Shown piece by piece: positions 7,764-15,900 of a stretch of 64,000 nucleotides of DNA. The notes beneath the pieces are model-generated. The model ran no database searches and was not told where the DNA came from. It saw only the letters and a list, made by a program, of their open reading frames with translations. How positions within the stretch are numbered: the first letter of the stretch is position 1; every line of letters starts with the position of its first letter. Made by a program: the position numbers and the translations under genes. Location of the stretch: contig JAGQVE010000008.1 in assembly GCA_020438105.1 (NCBI GenBank), positions 35,248 to 99,247 on the forward strand. Direction: 5' to 3'. Source of the DNA: Bacteroidales bacterium (GTDB lineage: Bacteria; Bacteroidota; Bacteroidia; Bacteroidales; JAADJA01).

Positions 7764-9032
7764 ATGTTTGACCGCGACCGTTGGCAGGAAATATTTCACA
7801 CCTTGTCAAAAAACAAGATCCGGACGTTTATGACGGCTTTTGGTGTTTTTTGGGGGATATTTATGCTGATCATCATGTTGGGTTCAGGTACTGGACTTGA
7901 AAATGGTGTTACAGAGGGTATGGGTAATTTTGCTACAAACAGCGTTTTTGTATGGACTCAGCGGACAACTATGCCATATAAAGGTTTTCCTCGCGGAAGG
8001 CGGTTTTACTTCAGAAATGATGATATAAAAGCACTTAGAGATAACATTCCTGAGATTAAATACCTTGCCCCTAAAATGCAGGGATGGTCGTCGGGGGATG
8101 GTACCAATAATACAGTACGAAATGATAAAACAGGTGCCTTTTCAATTATGGGTGAATATCCAGATTGGAATAAAATTGATCCCATGGACATTACCGAAGG
8201 GCGATTTATAAATCAAACTGATATTGAACAGAAAAGAAAGGTTGCGGTGATCGGTACCCGCGTTAAAGAACTGCTTTTTGATCCGGATGAAGATCCCATT
8301 GGAGAATATATTCGCATTCAGGGTGTGTATTTCCAGGTGGTGGGTGTTTTTGTTCCTTTAAATACAAATATCAATTTTGGTGGCGAGAAAGAACAAAGCA
8401 TTTTTATTCCGTTGTCCACTTTACAGCAAACCTATAATTATGGTGATATTGTGGGTTGGTTCTCGATTACTTCTGTTGATGAAGTACCCGCCTCAGAGGT
8501 TGAAGAAAAGGCAATTGCATTTTTAGCAGCTCGCCATACCATCAATCCTGATGACAAAGAGGCATTCGGCCACTTTAACCTGGAAGAGGAGTTTCAGCAA
8601 ATGAAAGGACTATTTACCGGAATCGCTGGATTGATATGGATTGTGGGTATCGGAACGCTGATTGCCGGGGTAATTGGAATTACGAACATAATGCTTGTGA
8701 TCGTAAAAGAACGGACCAAAGAAATAGGTATTCAGCGGGCAATTGGCGCTACTCCTGTTCAAATAATGTCGCAGGTAATTACCGAATCTGTTTTTCTTAC
8801 TTCAGTGGCGGGTTACTTTGGGTTAGCAGCGGGTGTGGGCCTTGTGGAGTTGATAAATTATTTATTGGTGAAATTTAATGCCAGCAATGAAATGTTTCAG
8901 CACCCTGAGGTTGATTTTAAAATAGCAATTATCTCCTTGCTGATTTTAATAATCTCTGGAGCCATCGCCGGACTGATCCCCGCGCGAAGAGCCATTCGTA
9001 TTAAACCCATTGATGCGCTCAGAGATGAATAA
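7764..9032 (+). CDS. MacB/FtsX-type ABC transporter permease 2
   Basis: 422 residues, paralogous to the preceding gene from end to end: MFDRDRWQEIFHTLSKNKIRTF at the start, GSGTGLENGV after the first helix, the periplasmic MacB-core domain, the VKERTKEIGIQRAIGATP loop and the closing LIPARRAIRIKPIDALRDE. Topology is one N-terminal and three C-terminal membrane helices. The 38-base gap and identical orientation suggest one transcript and a heterodimeric membrane component. The partner ATPase must be encoded elsewhere. The substrate cannot be inferred. Confidence 0.88.
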   Translation: MFDRDRWQEIFHTLSKNKIRTFMTAFGVFWGIFMLIIMLGSGTGLENGVTEGMGNFATNSVFVWTQRTTMPYKGFPRGRRFYFRNDDIKALRDNIPEIKYLAPKMQGWSSGDGTNNTVRNDKTGAFSIMGEYPDWNKIDPMDITEGRFINQTDIEQKRKVAVIGTRVKELLFDPDEDPIGEYIRIQGVYFQVVGVFVPLNTNINFGGEKEQSIFIPLSTLQQTYNYGDIVGWFSITSVDEVPASEVEEKAIAFLAARHTINPDDKEAFGHFNLEEEFQQMKGLFTGIAGLIWIVGIGTLIAGVIGITNIMLVIVKERTKEIGIQRAIGATPVQIMSQVITESVFLTSVAGYFGLAAGVGLVELINYLLVKFNASNEMFQHPEVDFKIAIISLLILIISGAIAGLIPARRAIRIKPIDALRDE

Positions 9033-9055
9033 TTCTGATTTGTAAAGCCAGGGTA

Positions 9056-9565
9056 TTAACCTTTTCTTTTAATGTTTCCTGTTTTAAATGTAAAATAGCG
9101 CTGGAAGATATAACTGTAGGCAACAACAATAACTGTGGTTAAGATTTTAGAAGGAGTTGGCCAAATGTGAAACAGCTCCACAAAAATTCTTAACAACAAA
9201 TAATTTAAAAATATAGCACCCAGAACTGACAACCAATACCTGAATAATTGAATTCTACCTTTGAGTTCAGAACTGGTGAATGTAATATACCTGGCAAGCA
9301 AAAAGCCTGAAGTAAAGGTAATTGGAAAAACCAGTAAAAAGGCGGCTATATAGGGACTTAACACTACAAAGCCCAGGTCGAAGTCTTTTTCGCTCAGCAC
9401 AAAATGGTAGAAATAATAATAAAGCAAAATATCGAAAAGGGTATTTAATCCGCCTGTAATTCCATACCTGTAGGTTTCAGGAGGAATGTACCTGCGAAAT
9501 GGTTTATAGCTCCAGGCAATTATATTTCGCAATGAAGCCCTGATGCCTTTCGATTTTAACTCCAA
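9056..9565 (-). CDS. GtrA-like family membrane protein
   Basis: 169 residues, four predicted transmembrane helices. The stretch ETYRYGITGGLNTLFDILLYY matches the start of the GtrA/DPMS3 domain, whose members help move lipid-linked sugars (polyprenyl-phosphate-glucose type) across the membrane or assist glycosyltransferases. The start is a TTG at 9565: no internal ATG precedes the conserved domain, and a -7 promoter box sits just upstream at 9586-9593. It is convergent with the second ABC permease (23-base gap). No glycosyltransferase is adjacent, so the partner is unknown. Confidence 0.85.
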   Translation of the reverse strand: MELKSKGIRASLRNIIAWSYKPFRRYIPPETYRYGITGGLNTLFDILLYYYFYHFVLSEKDFDLGFVVLSPYIAAFLLVFPITFTSGFLLARYITFTSSELKGRIQLFRYWLSVLGAIFLNYLLLRIFVELFHIWPTPSKILTTVIVVAYSYIFQRYFTFKTGNIKRKG

Positions 9566-9585
9566 ATTCTTTAATTATAAGCTTG

Positions 9586-9593
9586 CAAAATTA
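9586..9593 (-). promoter_or_regulatory. Putative -7 box TAATTTTG before the GtrA-like gene
   Basis: Perfect TAnnTTTG match on the minus strand, about 20 bases before the TTG start at 9565, which supports that start codon. Confidence 0.5.
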
Positions 9594-9742
9594 AGTAATT
9601 ACGAAATACAGAAATTTTTACTTTGATCATAAATAATATATCTATAATATATCAATATGAATTTAAAAAACGTTTATATATCAATTGTTTAGTGGTGAAG
9701 TTGATTTTGTTGAAATCATAAAATCTACTAATATATTGAGTC

Positions 9743-10432
9743 ATGAAAACCATATCTTCTGTACAAAATAACAATGAGGCACGCAGGCCCATTTACTTTG
9801 AAGTCGGTTTAATTATTTCTCTTGTCATTGTTCTTTTAGGATTTGAGTTCAGAAGTTATAAGGCTGATGATACTGATTTACAGCAACTATACACAAGCAA
9901 TGATATGGAAGAAATGGGGGAAATAACCATTCAAAAGCCACCCGAAATACCCCCTCCCAGGAGCAATGTACAATCCACTATCATCGAAATTGTGGAAAAT
10001 GAAACGGAAGTTACTACCGATATCGAAGTAGATGTGGAGGCTAACCAGGAAACAGTTGTACAGGAATGGATTCCCCCTGCTATTATTGAACAGGAGGATG
10101 AGGAAGAAGAAGAGGAGCCTGTATTCGTTGTGGTGGAGTCAATGCCTGAGTTTCCGGGAGGAGAGGTGGCACGACTTCGATATCTGTCCGAAAATTTGCA
10201 GTACCCAACTTTGGCTCGCGAAGCTGGTATTTCAGGAGCAGTTTATGTGAGTTTTGTAGTTGAAAAGGATGGGCAAATATCTAATATTCGGATTTTAAGG
10301 GGAATCGGAGGTGGATGTGATGAAGAAGCATTGAGGGTAGTATCTGAAATGCCAAAATGGATTCCGGGGCGGCAGCGTAATATTCCGGTGAGGGTTCAGT
10401 TCAATATGCCAATAAGATTTATATTGCTTTAA
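9743..10432 (+). CDS. TonB-family energy transducer
   Basis: 229 residues. One transmembrane helix near the N-terminus (about 18-38, FEVGLIISLVIVLLGFEF), a periplasmic linker with proline clusters (KPPEIPPPR) and a strongly acidic run (QEDEEEEEEP), and a C-terminal TonB domain (about 150-229) with YPTLAREAGISGAVYVSFVV, GGGCDEEALRVV and a closing FNMPIRFIL. TonB links the proton-motive ExbB/ExbD complex to outer-membrane receptors such as SusC-type transporters. No exbB/exbD or receptor gene is nearby. The stop is 14 bases from that of the convergent sensor kinase. Confidence 0.9.
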   Translation: MKTISSVQNNNEARRPIYFEVGLIISLVIVLLGFEFRSYKADDTDLQQLYTSNDMEEMGEITIQKPPEIPPPRSNVQSTIIEIVENETEVTTDIEVDVEANQETVVQEWIPPAIIEQEDEEEEEEPVFVVVESMPEFPGGEVARLRYLSENLQYPTLAREAGISGAVYVSFVVEKDGQISNIRILRGIGGGCDEEALRVVSEMPKWIPGRQRNIPVRVQFNMPIRFILL

Positions 10433-10446
10433 CCGAGAAATTCCTG

Positions 10447-12723
10447 TTATCCAATTGAGTTTAATTGACTGAAATTTTGAATCGGCAATGGTTTTAGTAC
10501 CTCTTCAGCGGTAGGTTCATTGTTAAGTGGCAATGAAAAATAGAACCAACTTCCACTTCCTTCAATGCTTTCGGCCCATATTCGTCCGTTGTTTTTCTGA
10601 ACAAATTCTTTGCAAAGAATTAGCCCAAGGCCAGTTCCTTTTTCATTTTCAGTACCATGGCTTTGGCACGGTGAATCTATTTTAAAAAGCTTTTCAAGGT
10701 TTTTAGCAGGAATTCCGACACCACTATCCGCTACCATTATTTCCAGGTGGTTTTCCCTTTTGAATGCCTGAAGTTCAACAGTTCCGTTCTGGTGTGTAAA
10801 TTTTATGGCATTGGTAACAAGGTTGAGCAAAATTGTTGAAACCATGTTTTTATCGGCCCAGGCATAAGTTTGGGGGTGAATCTTCATCAGCAGATCGATG
10901 TTTTTATTGTCAGACAATGATTTCACCAGGGTACAAACCTCGGTTGCAATTTTATGCAGATCGATTTTTTCTTTAACAACGCGTGTTTTACCAAGCTGAT
11001 TACTGCCCCACATCAGCAGGTTCTGAAGCAAGGCATATATTTTATCAGATGAAGATTTTATTTGGTGCAGAAACTCCATTTGTTCATTTTTATCAAAAGA
11101 GTTATATTCTTCAATCAGCAGATCAACAAGGCCCATTAAAGAGTTAAATGGGTTTTTAAGGTCATGTGCAATAATTGAGAAAAACCGGTCTTTGGCGGCA
11201 TTGGCTTCTTTCAGGTCGGTATTAAGGTGCTCAACTTTACAGCGATGATTTTCAATTTCATTATTTTTTAAAGAAAGTTGAACATTGAGCTTGCGGTTCA
11301 TTTTATATCTGCGACGAAAAATCACAGCCATGATCATTAAAAAGATCAATACTGTAGCCACTGAACCAATCAGTAACCATTGATTTTTAATTTGTGCCCG
11401 ATGGAGCTGCTCATTGTGCCGTAGCCGCTCATTTTCTTTTTCTTTAATGGTTAACTGATATTTGGCTTGCAACTCGGCAGTTTTCTGTTTTGCCTCCTCT
11501 GTCGAAATCTGGTCTCTGCCTTCAATATATAATTTATAGTTTCTATAGGCCTCTTCGTAATTTCCCAGAATTGCATGAACCTGAGCGAGGTTTTTATAAT
11601 AAATGTTGTTTTGAAATTTGTAATTAATACTCAAACTAATTTCAAGTCCCTTATCAAAATAATACAAGGCTTTATCGTACCGCTGATAGTTCAGGTAAAC
11701 AATGCCCAGCTCAGCATAATTCTCCGAAAGAGCTTTATTGTCGTCTAACTCTTCGTTCAGAGCCAATGCAAGTCGCTGGTAATCGATGGCCCGATAATAA
11801 TCTCCTTTCAGGTTCAATGCTTTACCAATATTGAAAGCCGTTTCAGCATTTACTTTCTTGCTATTGGCACTTTTACCAATAAATTCGGCGCGGGTGTAAT
11901 ATTCAAGTGCATCATCATATTGTTTTCGCTGGAGATAAATATCCCCAATATGTGAAGTTGTTTTTACCAATTCAATGGTGCTATTAAGTTCCTGGTAAAG
12001 ATTCAAACTTTTATGAAAACAGTCCTTTGCCCTGTTTAAATCTCCCAATTCCTGGTAAATAGTTCCAATATTAAAGTTCACATTGGCAATTTGCAGAATA
12101 TCGCCAATTTCTTTCCAAAAATTCAGGGCTTCAAAATTATAATTTAATGCATCATCGTATTCACCCCAATGGCTTAATATCAGTGCAATACGCTGTAATG
12201 ACTCAGCAACCCCGGTGAAGTACTGATTCTTTTTAAAATCAGTTAGTGCGCGTTCATAATAATCCTTGGCCTTAAAATATTTATTCTGACTGTAGTAATT
12301 ATGCCCTATGTTCATGAGTGCATTTGCCTTGTTAATTTCATCATTTTGAATGCCGTACAGGTTAAACAGTTTATAGTTAATTTCTATCGCTTCCTCATTG
12401 TTATTGAGATTATAATAGGCATTTGCTAGGATTTTAAGAAGCTCAATGGTAAGGTTGTTATTATTGATTTTATCGGTCACCATTTGCAATCTTGTTGCGG
12501 ATTCAATTTGCTTTTGTTCAGGTAAACTTTCGTAAACCTGTAAAAGATGAAAACATGATTTTATCAGTTTCTCTTTTGATTCATTGTTTATAGGAGTGGT
12601 ATAAACGATCGCTTCCAGGCTGTCCACTTTATGTAAAGCATAATAATCTGGTTTAAGTTCTTCGGCAAAAATATATACCGGAATTTGGAAAACGATCAGA
12701 AAAAATATTTGAACACGGTTCAT
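10447..12723 (-). CDS. TPR-containing sensor histidine kinase
   Basis: 758 residues. N-terminal signal sequence, then a periplasmic region of tandem tetratricopeptide repeats (about 90-400; repeats such as NIGHNYYSQNKYFKAKDYYERAL), one transmembrane helix (about 435-457), a coiled coil, and a cytoplasmic kinase: HisKA with phospho-accepting His520 in FFSIIAHDLKNP, N box TNAIKFTHQNG, G1 box DSGVGIP and G2 box GTGLGLILCKEF. It should sense a periplasmic or cell-envelope signal through the TPR array and phosphorylate a response regulator. No receiver-domain gene is in the window, so it is an orphan kinase here. A 7-bp inverted repeat lies 13 bases upstream of the start. Confidence 0.92.
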   Translation of the reverse strand: MNRVQIFFLIVFQIPVYIFAEELKPDYYALHKVDSLEAIVYTTPINNESKEKLIKSCFHLLQVYESLPEQKQIESATRLQMVTDKINNNNLTIELLKILANAYYNLNNNEEAIEINYKLFNLYGIQNDEINKANALMNIGHNYYSQNKYFKAKDYYERALTDFKKNQYFTGVAESLQRIALILSHWGEYDDALNYNFEALNFWKEIGDILQIANVNFNIGTIYQELGDLNRAKDCFHKSLNLYQELNSTIELVKTTSHIGDIYLQRKQYDDALEYYTRAEFIGKSANSKKVNAETAFNIGKALNLKGDYYRAIDYQRLALALNEELDDNKALSENYAELGIVYLNYQRYDKALYYFDKGLEISLSINYKFQNNIYYKNLAQVHAILGNYEEAYRNYKLYIEGRDQISTEEAKQKTAELQAKYQLTIKEKENERLRHNEQLHRAQIKNQWLLIGSVATVLIFLMIMAVIFRRRYKMNRKLNVQLSLKNNEIENHRCKVEHLNTDLKEANAAKDRFFSIIAHDLKNPFNSLMGLVDLLIEEYNSFDKNEQMEFLHQIKSSSDKIYALLQNLLMWGSNQLGKTRVVKEKIDLHKIATEVCTLVKSLSDNKNIDLLMKIHPQTYAWADKNMVSTILLNLVTNAIKFTHQNGTVELQAFKRENHLEIMVADSGVGIPAKNLEKLFKIDSPCQSHGTENEKGTGLGLILCKEFVQKNNGRIWAESIEGSGSWFYFSLPLNNEPTAEEVLKPLPIQNFSQLNSIG

Positions 12724-12926
12724 TTCCAGCTTTAGTTAACAGTTGTTTCTGTTAAACGGTTAACATGTTGAAATGGTTTTGTAAAGTGCTGATTATATTT
12801 TATATAGCATAAAAATAGATAGTGAAAAGCGGCTCAAAATTCAATGATTTTTTATTCGATTGTAAGCGTTTTTTCAAACTGAATTGGGTAAGGTTTATAT
12901 ATTCAATATTTTCGCATATGTCAAAA

Positions 12927-12958
12927 AAAAACTCCGGCTAATTTTAACCGGAGTTTTT
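12927..12958. terminator. Rho-independent terminator after the large surface protein gene
   Basis: Perfect 11-bp stem (12927-12937 with 12948-12958, arm AAAAACTCCGG) with a 10-base loop. Read on the minus strand it is followed by a nine-T tract, 20 bases after the stop of the 1944-residue gene. Confidence 0.88.
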
Positions 12959-12978
12959 AAAATTAAATAATTAAAAAA

Positions 12979-15900
12979 TTATTTTGGAATTTGTGATTGA
13001 TATCCTTCATTTGATTTGGCCGGTACCTGACCTCCGCCTCCCAAATTTACTTTCCAGTAATTTGTTTCGTCGGTGTTTTGTGTCAATCCGTTCAGGTCGA
13101 AGTCGCCTCCAAGATATCCTGAATTACCAAGATCAGTTTTCCAAACGGCTGTTTCATCAGTATTTTGAATCAATCCATTCGCATTTCCATCAGAACTGAT
13201 CATCCCCCAAACGCCGGTATCAATAAGTTTATGGCCGTTAGCTCCGCCATAAGCCCTATCAACAGCTGATGAGAAACCATAAGTGAATGTTCCGCCACCC
13301 TCTATCAAAGGATAGTTTGACATAACACCAAGGTGGTTGCGCTGATACACTACTACAAACAGGTTACTTGAAAATGAAGCACCAGTGAAAGAAAGCGGAC
13401 TAACGCCATCTAAATCCACAATATCACCATTGTTCAGGAGGAATGCGGCTTTCTCATCAAGTATGGTTGCTGAGGATGCATCAGCTGCAGCGCTTGCATC
13501 ACGAAGTTGCACATATACCCAATCTACCACGTTAGCTGGGATACTGCCTACCGATTCCGAACCTGCATACAACCAATCTGGTGAAGCATTACCATAATAA
13601 GGGAGGCTGGGGTTGAATGGTTGGTTCAATGGAATATAACCACCGGTAAGTAGAGCTGTACTCATTAGTCCGGTTCCGCTATTATACGGTCCTTCCAGCA
13701 TTACATTTATATCCAGGGAAAGATTTCCATCGGTCCAACCAACGCGACTTTCAGGATCCCACTCGAATGCCTGACCATCAAATCCACCGAATGCATTTAC
13801 AAAGTTAACTCCACCACCGGTACCTGGCGATTTCCAAACATTATATGAGCTTCCCCAGGTATTGGTTGGGAAATTTACATTATTGGCTGTAAAATAATGA
13901 TCACCATTAAGGGTTATCAATGATGATCCACCGGCAGCTTGTCCCTGCCGGAAAGTACAGCCATCAAAGCTTGCTGTTGATTCCACCAGGCTACCTGGCA
14001 AAAGATAAACTCCCAGGAAATCCATGTACTCAAAAGTTGAGTTTTGTGCTCCGATAGTACCGTCAGTTCCAACCCTAAATCCATAATACCCTGAAGTATG
14101 ATGCGTTACAGTGGCACTATTGATTCCAAAATAGCCATTACTATTAACATATAATATTGCTCCTGAGCCAATTGCGAGCTGAGAGCCACTTGAAGCCATG
14201 AAATGACCACCATCATTAATATTGATATTTCCGTCAACATTCATAGTATAGCCGTTCATATCAAAAGTACCATTATCCATGGTAAATGTCCCAAAAACAT
14301 CAATATTACTGGCAAGTGTTATGGTATTAGCCATTATTGCTTCAATAAGGTTTCCTTCCCTATCTTTATACTGTGTGGTACTGCCTTTAGCACCTGTTTT
14401 ATCAATGATGACATTAAAGAAATTGGCACCAACGTCGTTTGCTAAATTGCCATCATATCCACCGATCATTCGAAGTGTTCCTCCTGTTGGAGTAAAGGCA
14501 GGACTAGAAGCAAAAAATCCCTGATCAACAATAATGGTTCCACCCGTGATATTTTCAGTAAAATCAACAGCATCCAAAGAAACATTATTTCCTAAAATAC
14601 TGAATTCACCACCTGACATAGTCAAACTTGCGGGTGCGTCATATCCCATAACACATCCAGCGGTTCCACCACTAACACTCAAAGTTCCATCAACAATTTC
14701 GATGCTAGCATTGATATCAGGATATTGGCTAGCATCCTGGAAATAATTTAAGGTACCTCCGAGTTTAACTGTTAACGTTCCATATATACCCGGCTCGGCA
14801 ACATCAAGAATATCAATATCGCCTCCATTGGCAAACATAATACCACCTTGAATGAGGTTAGTAATTGTTCCAACACCACCATTGTTAGCTGTGAATTTTG
14901 AAGCTGTATTGCTAAGATCCAGTGTTCCCTGAACATTAAACACATCATTAATCCATGTAAAATGATTCAGCACCATATCCATTTGCACATTATTCATATC
15001 AATAAACTGAAGATTGGATCCGGGGGCATTGTAGTCCTGGCGAACATTATAAAATTCATTGTTACCATATACGTACTGTATTAAACCACTTTGGTTAAAT
15101 ACTACAGTAGATGTAGCCGGACTAAAGCCACTGGTGCCAACATTATTGGTCCATGCTCCGCCAACAGTTATTTCATTGTTTCCACCACTTATTGAGCCTG
15201 AATTGATCGTGAAGTCTCCGTTTATTTGCACAGGTGTGCCGGTGTAAAATGCATAGGAATTGGAGCGATTCACTTCCAAATCATTAAAATAGTTGCCATT
15301 GCTCGCATTAACCCGGCAATAGTTACCTGAGGAACTACCTCCCACAAAGGCAACCGTGCCACCAGATGGTGTAAATACTCCTGATCCAACTGCGTATAAC
15401 GACCTACCTACTTCCAATAAGCCACCGGTGATAATGGAATTGTAAATTTGTAAACTGGCATCATTAAATGATAGGCTTCCGCTTGAAAGTGCTGTAAGTC
15501 CAACCAATGCATTCCAGCCTGATCCCAATGAAAAATCACAAAGTATAGAGCCTCCGGATACATTAATTTCACTACCTGTAGCCGATTCAAATAATCCATG
15601 TGCTGTAACAGAACCTAATGGTACTTCGAATATACCATTGATCAATACATTGCTGTTAAATACAACTGCCGGAACAGCATCAGGTGAAGAAATTCCTTTC
15701 AGCGAGGAAAAATTGGAACTTTGGAGTCCTGGATTCACAGAAACACTGCTTGCACTGGATGTACCATAGAAACCCAGATAACTTGATGCTCCCTGGGTAA
15801 AGTTATTTATTTCAACATTTGAGCCCCCATAAAAATAAGCGGATGTACCAGCAGCCTGATTAAAATTATTAATTGTAAGGTCAACACATTCTTGCAGGTA

